This document shows, in pieces, positions 36,322 to 44,826 of a stretch of DNA of 64,000 bases (positions within the stretch are counted from its first letter, which is position 1; each line of letters opens with the position of its first letter). The notes under the pieces were generated by a model. It did not search any database and had not been told where the DNA came from. It saw only the letters and a list, made by a program, of their open reading frames with translations. The position numbers and the translations under genes are program-made. Source of the stretch: Peribacillus deserti (GTDB lineage Bacteria > Bacillota > Bacilli > Bacillales > DSM-1321); the NCBI RefSeq assembly GCF_016909175.1, contig NZ_JAFBFI010000006.1, forward strand, positions 124,001 to 188,000, in the 5' to 3' direction.

Positions 36322-36729
36322 TTAATCTTTTCTGAGGGCGAATGGATTAGGCGGTTTACTTTCGGTTTGAACCGTATTTTCTGGAGTACTTTGAAACTGG
36401 GTTAGCAGCCCCTGAACTGCCGATATGGCCTGACTTAATGAGGAAATATGGGATTGAATCTGGTCCATATCCATATTTTTTATCGTTGATAATAGGGTGG
36501 AAACTAAATCATTTTTACTTTCTTTCTCCTCTTTGGGACTGGAAGCTTTTATAGAAGCTGCACCCTCAAAGAAATCAAGCCATTTTGGGTCGTCTTCTCC
36601 CAGCAGGTACCATTCTTCGTATATCTCCTGCCAGGTAAACCGTCCTTTTCTTACCTCCAGCACTAGTTTGGGATGATTCTTAACGAACCCTTTAAATCTC
36701 TCGATTGAATCATTCTGTTTATCTGTCAA
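36322..36729 (-). CDS. ylbD: Spore coat protein YlbD
   Basis: Putative spore coat protein. It shows FKGFVKNHPKLVLEVRKGRFTWQEIYEEWYLLGEDDP, conserved in YlbD, then a low-complexity linker and a short amphipathic C-terminus. The TTG at 36727-36729 with GAGGTG seven bases upstream gives MTDKQNDSIERFKGF, consistent with the family start; the longer frame from 36750 adds seven residues overlapping the ribosome site and is rejected. Operon with ylbE. Confidence 0.85.
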   Translation of the reverse strand: MTDKQNDSIERFKGFVKNHPKLVLEVRKGRFTWQEIYEEWYLLGEDDPKWLDFFEGAASIKASSPKEEKESKNDLVSTLLSTIKNMDMDQIQSHISSLSQAISAVQGLLTQFQSTPENTVQTESKPPNPFALRKD

Positions 36730-36872
36730 AATACCACACCTCGCAGCCATGACATTTGCCTATTACAGAGTATGCACTTGTTAATAAAGTGTTACTGCCT
36801 GAAGGGAATTTTTTGACCAGAAAGAAGGATTCTAAATATAATGGATATATCATGATGTTAAGGAGAGATCAA

Positions 36873-37358
36873 GTGGGAACGCGAATGACTGAATTAGTTA
36901 AACAAATAATGGATAACGGTTCGGAAGCTGATCAGCAGGTACTAGAGCAGGTTCTTACTGGCCTAGCACAAAAACCGGCTAAACAACAAACTTATATCAA
37001 TTTACTATTTGGATTTGAAACAGAATTTACTTCCGATGGACTAGCTATGACAATGCCGGTCACATCCCTGGTTCATAATACTCTCGGAATTGTACACGGA
37101 GGCGTGATTACCACTCTTGCTGACACTGCTATGGGCACATTGGCCAACAAGATGGTACCTGAGGGCCAGGCTGCAGTTACTACAGAAATACAGGTCCATT
37201 TTTTTAAAGAAGCAGCAGGAAGCAGATTGGTGTGCAAATGCAGTGTCTTACATAAGGGCAGACAAACAATGGTCTTTGAAAGCAAGGTATATAGAGAAGA
37301 TGGGATTATGTGCGGCCATTCCACCGGCAGTTTCTTTATTGTTCCTAAAAAAAATTAA
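36873..37358 (+). CDS. PaaI-type hotdog thioesterase
   Basis: Hotdog-fold acyl-CoA thioesterase family, 161 residues. The family motif HGGVITTLADTAMG lies near residue 74, and the Asp in it is the catalytic position in related enzymes. The start is GTG at 36873-36875, with AAGGAG seven bases upstream; the longer frame reaching back to 36756 runs into the ylbD leader and was rejected. It is directly followed (TAAATG) by a membrane protein gene, so the two are translationally coupled. The substrate is unknown. Confidence 0.85.
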   Translation: MGTRMTELVKQIMDNGSEADQQVLEQVLTGLAQKPAKQQTYINLLFGFETEFTSDGLAMTMPVTSLVHNTLGIVHGGVITTLADTAMGTLANKMVPEGQAAVTTEIQVHFFKEAAGSRLVCKCSVLHKGRQTMVFESKVYREDGIMCGHSTGSFFIVPKKN

Positions 37359-37718
37359 ATGGTTACTGCTATTGTAATTCCAATAATCTGTATTTACTTT
37401 TATTGGCTGACTAAACGCGAAATGAAGGAGCAGGAAACGAAGTGGATGAGCTTAGGCGAGGTTAATGATGAATACTTAGTGCATGGTAAAGTGATACATG
37501 TAAAAGGTGAAAAACAGAAGTTTCATTATAACAGATATCTATATGTATATACTCTTGTGATTGCGGCTGATACAGGAAAAATGACCGCCCTTAAGATCTT
37601 CCCTTTCCGAGGTGATGAAATCCCCTCTCTGCCAATCCGATTAGAGGACACAGTTTCCATTTTCGGAGAGTGGCGTGAGCATCAATTTATAATAAGCAGG
37701 ATAGAAAAACAGAAATAA
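37359..37718 (+). CDS. Small membrane-anchored protein of unknown function
   Basis: A 119-residue protein with a single N-terminal transmembrane helix (AIVIPIICIYFYWL) and a soluble domain, likely beta-rich, of about 90 residues. Its ATG touches the stop codon of the thioesterase gene (TAAATG) with no ribosome site of its own visible, so translation is presumably coupled. I do not recognise the family. The pairing hints at a shared function near the membrane. Confidence 0.65.
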   Translation: MVTAIVIPIICIYFYWLTKREMKEQETKWMSLGEVNDEYLVHGKVIHVKGEKQKFHYNRYLYVYTLVIAADTGKMTALKIFPFRGDEIPSLPIRLEDTVSIFGEWREHQFIISRIEKQK

Positions 37719-37720
37719 AG

Positions 37721-37747
37721 ACAGCCTATTATGATTTAAGGCTGTCC
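37721..37747. terminator. Hairpin between convergent genes at ylbC end
   Basis: GACAGCCT pairs with AGGCTGTC. On the minus strand TTTATTT follows, terminating ylbC; the plus-strand unit may also use it, with a weak tract. Confidence 0.7.
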
Positions 37748-37750
37748 CTG

Positions 37751-38803
37751 TTATTTAACAAAGTTTTGTGTGTAATATTTGCGGTAAACGCCGACTCCGA
37801 TTCCCGTAAATTCTTCATTCAGCATGGCATCTCTATGGCCTTTGCTGTTAAGCCAGCCCTCTACAGCTGCTATGCCATCCACATAATTGGCTGCTATATT
37901 TTCTCCTGCGAGTGTGTAAGCAATATCACTTTCTTCCAAACGGTCTGTCAGCTCACCTTTCGTTGGAGAAGTATGAGAAAAATAGTCATCGGTCAGCATA
38001 TCTTTACTATGCAAATAAGCTACTTCTGATACGTCTTCAAGTAATTCAAGTTCTTCTAATTCGAATCGAGTTCTAATTATATTTGTAAGATCATAAATTT
38101 GATTTTTGTTTCCTTCTTCAATCATCTTCCACTGCAGCTCATCTGGTTGTTTTGGATTGGTAAGCTGACCCCGGTAAATAAGCTCGTACGGCCGCAGCTG
38201 CACGAGTGTATCTGGATCAAGGAATCTGACACTTGAGACACTTCCTGTGAATTTATCCAGATATAGCTGAGCATATATATTGTCCAGTTTTATTAAGGGC
38301 CTCGTATTTATATCCTCTTCCGATAGCTCAAACCGGTAGGTAGTCCCCTTATGTTTGAAATCTATCGATGTATTTATATTAATCCGGCTGAAAATATCAT
38401 TGATTGGCTGTCCGATTTTAAATGGAGCCGCATTAACCTGACTGCCGGTTCCGTAAACTGTAACGGCCTTGTTATCTTTAACTCCTATTTGGAAATAATT
38501 TTGTGAATCCTGGTTGTAGATCCACCATTCATATCCGTAATAAGATAGATCTTTTCTGATGGGCAGCCCGAAATTTTTTATAATAGCCTTTGAATCTTTT
38601 CCGATGATGGCCGATATTCCATTCTCGGGTCTTGGTATCCTAGATGTGCTGTTTTCAGCAGTCTGGCTGGCAAGCTGTTCTGTTTCATTATTCTGCCTTA
38701 TATGTTTTTCTCCATTTAATACAGGGTTATCTTGAGCATCTTCCCCTATATCCACATAGATGCCGATTATGAAAAAAACAGCAGACAAAATTAACACTCT
38801 CAA
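37751..38803 (-). CDS. ylbC: CAP-domain protein YlbC
   Basis: Exported or membrane-anchored protein: N-terminal hydrophobic segment (LILSAVFFIIGIYV), a CAP-associated N-terminal domain (two similar halves starting near GISAIIGKDS and FKIGQPINDIF) and a C-terminal CAP/SCP domain with LHSKDMLTDDYFSHTSP, GENIAA and GHRDAMLN. Function is unknown in detail. The TTG start at 38801-38803 lies far from its Shine-Dalgarno. A CTG at 38813-38815 has GGAGGAGG exactly seven bases upstream and would give a lysine-containing signal start (MKAVLRV), so it may be the true start. Confidence 0.85.
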   Translation of the reverse strand: MRVLILSAVFFIIGIYVDIGEDAQDNPVLNGEKHIRQNNETEQLASQTAENSTSRIPRPENGISAIIGKDSKAIIKNFGLPIRKDLSYYGYEWWIYNQDSQNYFQIGVKDNKAVTVYGTGSQVNAAPFKIGQPINDIFSRININTSIDFKHKGTTYRFELSEEDINTRPLIKLDNIYAQLYLDKFTGSVSSVRFLDPDTLVQLRPYELIYRGQLTNPKQPDELQWKMIEEGNKNQIYDLTNIIRTRFELEELELLEDVSEVAYLHSKDMLTDDYFSHTSPTKGELTDRLEESDIAYTLAGENIAANYVDGIAAVEGWLNSKGHRDAMLNEEFTGIGVGVYRKYYTQNFVK

Positions 38804-39107
38804 TACCGCTTTCAGAGGAAAACCTCCTCCCTCGTCCTGTGAATTTTCTCTGTTTGTCTAAATCTTGTCTTTATTATAACATTATATATTTTATTACACA
38901 TGAACATTCATAACCTGAGCTTCTTTTATTATAAGAGGCCGGCTGTGTATAATAGTAAAATATCTTTTTCTATACATTGCAAGAAATAATATTTCGTAAT
39001 ATTATAAAATATGAGGAAGAACTGTGTATATTATTCTTCTCTGGAATATTAGGGAAATCAAAATATTTTAGAGAAATTCTACAGCCTTATAAAACGGAGG
39101 GATATAT
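38804..39107. promoter_or_regulatory. Divergent ylbC/ylbA promoter region
   Basis: An AT-rich gap with no gene. A possible sigma-A promoter facing ylbA has TTGCAA at 38977-38982 and TATTAT at 39000-39005, 17 bases apart. The assignment is tentative. Confidence 0.35.
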
Positions 39108-39470
39108 ATGAAATTTGAAGGTACTGGAATTGAGAAATACATAGCCGAACTAGCCCGTCTAGATGAAATTATGCATGAAAACGGACTAGTTAGAGCAGAA
39201 CAATGGGATTATGACCGGGTCAACTATGACAAAAAGTTCATTCTTAAAGAAGGCGTTTTTTATCTTCGAATCCAGGGATATGCTGTTGAGGGGGATGTCG
39301 GTGCCAATAAAGCAGATATCCAGTTACTGACTCCTATCCTAGGGAAGCATTATTATCCTCACGGTGTTGAATATGGGGAGGGCGAGAAATTCCCGGCCGG
39401 ACTTGTTAAGCAGTGTGAGCAGATTATTACTTCTATTAAAACAGAGGTAGAGAAATTCGCAATTGCATAA
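39108..39470 (+). CDS. ylbA: YugN-like protein YlbA
   Basis: A 120-residue protein with family pattern RAEQWDYDRVNYDKKF and a central beta-rich segment; it resembles YlbA/YugN proteins of unknown function. GGAGGGATAT precedes the ATG. In Bacillus subtilis ylbA follows ctaG; here it is separated from ctaG by the YtvI-like gene, repeats and two acetyltransferase genes. Confidence 0.8.
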   Translation: MKFEGTGIEKYIAELARLDEIMHENGLVRAEQWDYDRVNYDKKFILKEGVFYLRIQGYAVEGDVGANKADIQLLTPILGKHYYPHGVEYGEGEKFPAGLVKQCEQIITSIKTEVEKFAIA

Positions 39471-39495
39471 CCATTCACTTAACCTTTTTTATCAA

Positions 39496-39518
39496 AAGCG
39501 CATGTATTTCATGCGTTT
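39496..39518 (+). terminator. Terminator after ylbA
   Basis: CGCATG pairs with CATGCG, flanked by AAAAG and a run of nine T. Confidence 0.85.
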
Positions 39519-39601
39519 TTTTTTGTTAGCCAATGCTTTCGTTTGTGAATGATCAGCCAGAAACTTATAATTTAAGTATCCTGTATGGAAGGAGCAATGT
39601 G

Positions 39602-40660
39602 GTGCCTGCACTTTTCTTAAAAAAATATAGTATCGTTGCACTGGCTGTACTTTTCATTTGCATCCTTGGATATCTAATACTCCCGGTGTCAGTTCCTTTA
39701 ATCTGTGCGTATATAACAGCCTGCCTGCTTGAGCCTGCATCTAAGATTTTGCAGACAAAATATTCATGGAGCCGCAAATTTTCGAATTTCATTGTTTTCA
39801 CTTTATTTAATATGCTGATCGGGATTTCGGCTTATTTCCTCACTACTAAAGTGGTTACAGAAGCACTGCAGCTCATTCAAAAATTGCCTCTTTATTTAAA
39901 CCAGTTTAATCACTCATGGCTCAATTACGACCGAAACCTAACTCATTCTTCGAACACCCTGCCAGAGCCGATCATGGCTGAAATAAGTTCACAGACTGCA
40001 AAAACACTCGACAGAATTAAAGCAGAGCTGGGAACTCTTATTAATATCGATAAAATCACGGACATCATTACGAACATCCCAAACTTTTTAATCAGCTTCA
40101 TTGTTTACCTGGTAGCTTTATTTCTATTTCTGAATGAAATGCCCTCACTTCGTTCAAAAATCTACCAGCATTTAAAAGAAAGCTCAGCAGAAAAATACTA
40201 TTTAATGTCTTCCCGTCTCTCCTTTGTTTTGGCTGGTTTTATGAAAGCCCAATTTCTTGTTGGGATCATCATCTTTACTGTCACCCTGACTGGAATGTTA
40301 TTTATTAATGCGGACATCGCTATTCTAATGGCTGTTATCATTGCTATTGTAGATTTTATTCCTTTTGTCGGATCTATTATCATTCTTGGACCCTGGTCAC
40401 TCTTTCATTTTATGACAGGGGATATACCAACAGGCACCCAGCTGGCCTTATTAGGCTGTATGCTGCTGATTATTAGGCGGGCGGTGGAACCAAAAGTAAC
40501 GGGAGCCCATATCGGCCTATCCCCCTTAAACACTTTAATCTCCATGTATCTAGGCTTTAAGGTTCTCGGTATACTGGGCATTATTTTTGGCCCTGTCCTT
40601 CTGGCTGCTGTTTATACAGCAAGTGAAGCAGGAATCATTAAACTTCCATTTAAAATATAG
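39602..40660 (+). CDS. AI-2E/YtvI family membrane permease
   Basis: Polytopic protein of the AI-2E transporter superfamily, about 353 residues and eight transmembrane segments; the C-terminal region with VDFIPFVGSIIILGPW and RRAVEPKVTGAHIGLSPL is characteristic. It most resembles YtvI, a sporulation-linked member. The GTG at 39602-39604 has GGAAGGAG seven bases upstream, so the longer frame overlapping the ylbA terminator is rejected. A repeat module begins on the first base after its stop codon. The transported substrate is unknown. Confidence 0.83.
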   Translation: MPALFLKKYSIVALAVLFICILGYLILPVSVPLICAYITACLLEPASKILQTKYSWSRKFSNFIVFTLFNMLIGISAYFLTTKVVTEALQLIQKLPLYLNQFNHSWLNYDRNLTHSSNTLPEPIMAEISSQTAKTLDRIKAELGTLINIDKITDIITNIPNFLISFIVYLVALFLFLNEMPSLRSKIYQHLKESSAEKYYLMSSRLSFVLAGFMKAQFLVGIIIFTVTLTGMLFINADIAILMAVIIAIVDFIPFVGSIIILGPWSLFHFMTGDIPTGTQLALLGCMLLIIRRAVEPKVTGAHIGLSPLNTLISMYLGFKVLGILGIIFGPVLLAAVYTASEAGIIKLPFKI

Positions 40661-40764
40661 GCTATGATAAAGTTCATTGTTGATTTTGGCACTATATTGA
40701 TCTTCGCTGCAGACGTGAGTCTCCTGCGCGAGAATCGGGTAAGGCCTAGCTTTCTTAAACGAGT
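40661..40764 (+). repeat. Second repeat module next to R7
   Basis: GCTATGATAAAGTTCATTG, TTGATTTTGGCACT and TTGATCTTCGCTGCAG match, in opposite orientation, the module at 19166-19293. It continues into GCCTAGCTTTCTTA and CGAGTATT, which recur at the end of R8. It starts directly after a stop codon. Confidence 0.7.
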
Positions 40765-40912
40765 ATTGTTGTGAAGAAAAGCACCGTTCTCCGCATTTCG
40801 GGTTGTCCAGCTCCAAGCTGAGACCCTCGTGTCATAAGCCAATCAGTCCATGAGAAGAAAAGCACTTCTCACAGCCTGCCTGTCTTATGCAAGTTGGGTC
40901 TCTGCCTGCCTT
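40765..40912 (-). repeat. Copy R7 of the dispersed hairpin repeat
   Basis: Outer stem GAGACCC (40820-40826) with GGGTCTC (40896-40902), middle stem CATAAG (40833-40838) with CTTATG (40884-40889), inner stem TGAGAAG (40851-40857) with CTTCTCA (40865-40871). The outer and inner stems differ from all other copies but remain fully paired. Confidence 0.78.
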
Positions 40913-40974
40913 ATCCGCTTAGTTGTATACTCATTAACACTTCATCATTCAGTTTACTATTAGTTAGTATAGGC

Positions 40975-41255
40975 AGGCACCGCTTTACGCTTTTCTTGTT
41001 GTCCAGCTGCGAACTGCCTCCCTCGAGTCTTAAGTCAATCAGTCCTTATGAAGAAGAGCACTTCCTACGGCCTGCTCGTCTTAAGCTTGGCTGGCGCATA
41101 AGTGCGACTATGCTTCTGTCTGCGCTGTCGCTTGCCATTTAGCAAGTCTTCTTTATCGGGAGTCTGCTTTTCATATAGATCGCGAAGAAATAAGAAAGCT
41201 ATTCAATAAGCCTAGCTTTCTTACGAGTATTCTGAAGAAAAGCAGAGTTCTCCGC
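40975..41255 (-). repeat. Copy R8 of the dispersed hairpin repeat with extra segment
   Basis: The middle stem is CTTAAG (41029-41034) with CTTAAG (41080-41085): both arms changed relative to CATAAG/CTTATG, and pairing is kept. It carries the extra segment of about 78 bases shared with R2 (CTTGCTAAATGGCAAGCGAC in minus reading) and ends with GCCTAGCTTTCTTA as beside R7. Confidence 0.78.
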
Positions 41256-41266
41256 ATTCCCATATA

Positions 41267-41304
41267 AAAACCACAGATCTTCTGAAATTCGGATCTGTGG
41301 TTTT
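41267..41304 (-). terminator. Terminator after the Eis-like gene
   Basis: On the minus strand AAAACCACAGATC pairs with GATCTGTGGTTTT, followed by TATATG; the A/T ends of the stem supply the T-tract. Confidence 0.85.
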
Positions 41305-41307
41305 AGT

Positions 41308-42483
41308 TTAAAAGAAGTCGTAAAAGAATGGTTTTATATTCGGAATCGCCTTTTGAAATGCCAATAATTTATCAGGCTGGCCCGTTATCTGCCCTAGCGC
41401 TGCAAGAGTTTCAGCTGTTTGTGCCCCAAGCAGTACAGACGTTAATGCATTGATGGATAAAGTGATAGCTTCATTTCTCGTATCGCTGTCATTCCATTCA
41501 TCTGCCTTCAGTACGGTTACTTCTTTATTGCTAATCATATAGATTTTATTATTCCACTCTGCCGCTTCATCAGTTACAGAGATCACAAGCTTTTTTTCTA
41601 ATTCATTAAAAGTATATTGAGTTAAAAATCCTTCAACATCGACAATCCTCGCCATGAAATAAGGGATCAGCTCGGTTTTCACTTTGGGCTGGTCTATGTA
41701 AGATGGAAAAGGATCATGGATGGATGTGATGATTTCTGCCTTTTCCACCATAGAGTCGTGCTGGCAGATAAAATTCCACATCGCTCTGTATCCTTCAAAA
41801 TTAAGAGACACATATTCCTGCACATTTATCAGCTTATCAGCAGCTTTATATAACATATAGGCCTGCGCTTCTCCATTATGGTCATAATACATGGCAAGTG
41901 TGTAATCATGATAAACGGAATAGTTCCACCAATAAGGGGTTCTTGTTAACATACCCCCAAATTGCAGAGCAAACTTCTCATACACTTCGTTTGCTTCAGG
42001 TGGATGAGTTTCTTTATTATATCTAACTATCCTGCCTGGAGCGGAAGGCAGAGGCTTCAAGTCTTCCCGGTCCAGTTTTACTTTCTTCAAGGAGCTGAAT
42101 ATTTCCCAGCCATATTTTCTATAAAAGGAAATCTTAAAGGGATGTAAGTACGATAAAGTCTGCCCTTTTTCTCTCATTATGAGGAGGGCCTCCTTAAGCA
42201 AAGCATCAACCATGCCGGACCTTCTATGCTCTGGATAGGTAGCAACAGAAGCGACCCCTCCCATTTTAAATCTTGTGCCTTGAATCATTACTTCATGTGA
42301 GAGCAGGTGCATTTTAGCAACGAGCTCGTCCTCTTTGAGGATTCCATAGATATCCTGGTGTGCATAGTGGTTTAATTTTTCAGGAATATCCTCTTCCTTT
42401 ACTTTATACTGAAAAGCATACATAGATAAATCAAGCGCTTCCTTCCTTCTCTCACCGGGCAATTGAATAATATTGTTTTGCAT
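41308..42483 (-). CDS. Eis-like GNAT acetyltransferase
   Basis: A 391-residue protein with an N-terminal GNAT domain containing VATYPEHRRSGMVDALLKEAL (acetyl-CoA motif), a second GNAT-like region and a C-terminal sterol-carrier-like domain, the Eis family architecture. Eis proteins acetylate amines, including aminoglycosides in mycobacteria; the substrate here is unknown and no resistance claim is made. GGAGGCGC lies before the ATG. It follows a second acetyltransferase gene 15 bases upstream, so the two probably share a transcript. Confidence 0.85.
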   Translation of the reverse strand: MQNNIIQLPGERRKEALDLSMYAFQYKVKEEDIPEKLNHYAHQDIYGILKEDELVAKMHLLSHEVMIQGTRFKMGGVASVATYPEHRRSGMVDALLKEALLIMREKGQTLSYLHPFKISFYRKYGWEIFSSLKKVKLDREDLKPLPSAPGRIVRYNKETHPPEANEVYEKFALQFGGMLTRTPYWWNYSVYHDYTLAMYYDHNGEAQAYMLYKAADKLINVQEYVSLNFEGYRAMWNFICQHDSMVEKAEIITSIHDPFPSYIDQPKVKTELIPYFMARIVDVEGFLTQYTFNELEKKLVISVTDEAAEWNNKIYMISNKEVTVLKADEWNDSDTRNEAITLSINALTSVLLGAQTAETLAALGQITGQPDKLLAFQKAIPNIKPFFYDFF

Positions 42484-42498
42484 ACTGCGCCTCCAGAA

Positions 42499-43002
42499 TT
42501 AATGATAAGTAAAAGTCCACTTTGAATAACGGCTGTCATCGTGATCCATAATAAAGCCTAAATCTTTTAATACACTCAGCTTATAAGCATCTTTCCTTAA
42601 ACAGTCAACGGCAAGGGACTTTATTTCCTTAGGAAACGACTTTACTGTGTATTTCATAAAAATATACAGACTTTCCTCCAGATATTCCAATTCAGCATCA
42701 GGGCTGATAAAGGAAATGGCCATATACCCTTTTCGTCCTTTTTCCTGGTGAAATATAAAATCCCCCACCATTTTTTTAAGCTTTAAATCTGCTATAATCC
42801 AAAATTTAAACCCTTCTTCCCCACTTTCTAATTGTTCGATATAATACGGTAAAAATCCTTTAAATAAATTGGACGGCCAGGAGTTAGGCATGACAATTGG
42901 TGATCGTTTGACAAGTTCATCTCTATACAGAATTAACGATTTTGCCAGGTCTATGGAACACGCCATAACTATAATTCTATCTGTTTTATAATCATCCACC
43001 AT
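42499..43002 (-). CDS. GNAT family acetyltransferase
   Basis: A 167-residue protein whose layout fits the GNAT fold of RimJ/RimL type: LKKMVGDFIFHQ (beta strand before the acetyl-CoA loop) and a C-terminal VLKDLGFIMDHDD, the usual near-C-terminal helix and strand. The classic Q/RxxGxG loop is degenerate, so activity is uncertain. AGAGGAGG precedes the ATG. Probably cotranscribed with the Eis-like gene. Confidence 0.7.
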   Translation of the reverse strand: MVDDYKTDRIIVMACSIDLAKSLILYRDELVKRSPIVMPNSWPSNLFKGFLPYYIEQLESGEEGFKFWIIADLKLKKMVGDFIFHQEKGRKGYMAISFISPDAELEYLEESLYIFMKYTVKSFPKEIKSLAVDCLRKDAYKLSVLKDLGFIMDHDDSRYSKWTFTYH

Positions 43003-43107
43003 TATAACCTCCTCTAGACTATAACCCTATATTGCATATGGCAATGACTAATCCAACTTTATTCTAAAAGGTATCACCATTTTCAAACATCTCGCTATAT
43101 AAAGAAA

Positions 43108-43124
43108 ACTCGCTCCAGGCGAGT
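43108..43124 (-). terminator. Second hairpin downstream of ctaM
   Basis: On the minus strand ACTCGC and GCGAGT pair and are followed by TTTTCTTTATA. It lies after the stronger hairpin at 43175-43202 and may act as backup. Confidence 0.6.
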
Positions 43125-43174
43125 CAATGAACAGTCACGGATACATACAATATGTTATGTATAGGCAATAAAAA

Positions 43175-43202
43175 TGCTGCCAATACATTGTATTCAGCAG
43201 CA
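43175..43202 (-). terminator. Terminator after ctaM
   Basis: On the minus strand TGCTGC pairs with GCAGCA, with inner AATACA/TGTATT pairing, followed by TTTTTATTG. Confidence 0.8.
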
Positions 43203-43223
43203 CAGCTCTTTAGCCCTATTTCA

Positions 43224-43685
43224 TTAAAAACCTAAAATTGCCTTTATGACTGATGTGGTTTCTCCGCCCTTATAAAATACATACAGGAGCAAGTAGACTG
43301 CAACGCCAGTAATCGCAGTAAAGAACCAAATAATGCTGGTGATCGGCCCTAACATTCTATGCCTAGCCAGCTTGTTTTTATAGCCTGTCCATAAAGAAAA
43401 AATCCCCATAACAGCTCCTACAGTGGCCAATGTAATATGGAAAATTAAAAATATAGTATAGTAAATTTTAATGCTTTCTGGTCCGCCAAAGGAAGTATTG
43501 CCAATAAAGATGGTTCTTGATGCATAGATAACAAAAAATATAATCGCAAAAATTGCCGCAAAAAACATGGTTTTTTTATGAGCCTCTATTTTTCTCTGTT
43601 TAATCTGCACCCAGCCAATCGCAACTGTAATTGCGCTAAGAACGATGAAACTCGTACTGATTGTCGGTAATATTGGTAAAGACAT
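43224..43685 (-). CDS. ctaM: DUF420 membrane protein, CtaM-type oxidase assembly factor
   Basis: A 154-residue membrane protein with four transmembrane helices and conserved histidines (EAHKKTMF, LIFHITLA, ARHRMLGP), matching DUF420. In Staphylococcus the DUF420 protein CtaM is needed for aa3-type oxidase assembly; that role fits its position next to ctaG. ATG at 43683-43685 was chosen, but a TTG at 43689-43691 has better spacing to GAGAGGA. The longer frame from 43790 lacks support. Confidence 0.85.
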   Translation of the reverse strand: MSLPILPTISTSFIVLSAITVAIGWVQIKQRKIEAHKKTMFFAAIFAIIFFVIYASRTIFIGNTSFGGPESIKIYYTIFLIFHITLATVGAVMGIFSLWTGYKNKLARHRMLGPITSIIWFFTAITGVAVYLLLYVFYKGGETTSVIKAILGF

Positions 43686-43857
43686 GAACAAAAACGTCCT
43701 CTCTAAGTTTATTACATGAAATAGCCTTACATAAATACATACAAGGCTTTGGCCTATGGTAATTGTATTAAACAGTTTCACTATTATCAATAAATAAAGA
43801 CAGGAAAAGCCAGTTTCAGCAGTAATTGTTCAGAAAAAGACACATTTTGACACAAAG

Positions 43858-43882
43858 AAGGGTGCCCCGAATGGACACCCTT
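43858..43882 (-). terminator. Terminator after ctaG
   Basis: On the minus strand AAGGGTG pairs with CACCCTT, followed by CTTTGTG. The tract is modest. Confidence 0.72.
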
Positions 43883-43893
43883 TGGTTTTTCAA

Positions 43894-44826
43894 TCATTTA
43901 CTTATAGAACCAGGTGTGTAGACTTGTCCTTCCCTTGGTTCGTAAAGGTTTGCAGTTTCTTCAGATGATTTCTGGTTTTCTTTCTTGTACCAGTCAAAGA
44001 AAATATATCCGAGCATGGAGCCATATACAATTTCTTGAATAATTTTCATTAATACTCCGCCAAGCTGCTGGTCCTCTAGCAGCGGCAGCCAATTCAGCAA
44101 TTCGGGACCGCTTAAACCTAAATTTGCGAGTGCAGAGGCAGGAACACATAGTGTCATAGCCTGAGACCAGGCAGCCGGATCAGTGAATGTGTCGTATAAA
44201 GGATGTTTCGTAAAAATGATCAGGGCACAGGCAGGGGTCAGCAGGATTCCATTGCCGAAGATATATCCGACCTTTTGTAAGCCTGACAGCTCTTTGTTGG
44301 TCTCTAAATTATTAACCACTGGCCACCACATGAAAATGGCAGTTATAAAAAGAAATACCGTGTATAAACCGTGGTACCACATATTCATTTTTACAAAATC
44401 AAAAATAAACGGAATGTGGTAGAAAGAGAAAAATACATTAAAAACCAATAAGGCAATCAGGGGCTTAGTAAAAAACGAGAAAGGCTTTTCTATTAATCTA
44501 AATTTAAAAAGCTCCCTCCACACCCATGCTGGAAAAGCAGTAATAAATAACGGCGGAATCACTAAATATAGAATGGCCATCTGCGTCATATGAGCGCTGA
44601 ACATGATATGACCAAGCAAATCAAGTGGAGAACCCTTTATTATATACAGCGAGAGCATGGCTGTAATAAAAATACTAGCCTGCTTTTTTGTAAGCGGAGT
44701 ACTTCCTTTAAAATAAGATCTATATTTTATGGTTAATAGATAGAAAGCTGCCGTCAATACAACAAGTGCCAACATAAAAAAAGGACTCCATAAAGCCCGG
44801 AAACCAAACATCTCAAGAGATAACAA
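43894..44826 (-). CDS. ctaG: Cytochrome c oxidase assembly factor CtaG
   Basis: Polytopic caa3-type CtaG required for cytochrome c oxidase formation in Bacillus. About seven transmembrane helices and conserved histidines are visible (LLGHIMFSAHMTQM, FYHIPFIFD, MWYHGLYT). The 310 residues are typical. The start is TTG at 44824-44826 with GGAGGG six bases upstream. It lies downstream of ctaF, separated by 280 bases and the ctaF terminator. Confidence 0.93.
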   Translation of the reverse strand: MLSLEMFGFRALWSPFFMLALVVLTAAFYLLTIKYRSYFKGSTPLTKKQASIFITAMLSLYIIKGSPLDLLGHIMFSAHMTQMAILYLVIPPLFITAFPAWVWRELFKFRLIEKPFSFFTKPLIALLVFNVFFSFYHIPFIFDFVKMNMWYHGLYTVFLFITAIFMWWPVVNNLETNKELSGLQKVGYIFGNGILLTPACALIIFTKHPLYDTFTDPAAWSQAMTLCVPASALANLGLSGPELLNWLPLLEDQQLGGVLMKIIQEIVYGSMLGYIFFDWYKKENQKSSEETANLYEPREGQVYTPGSISK

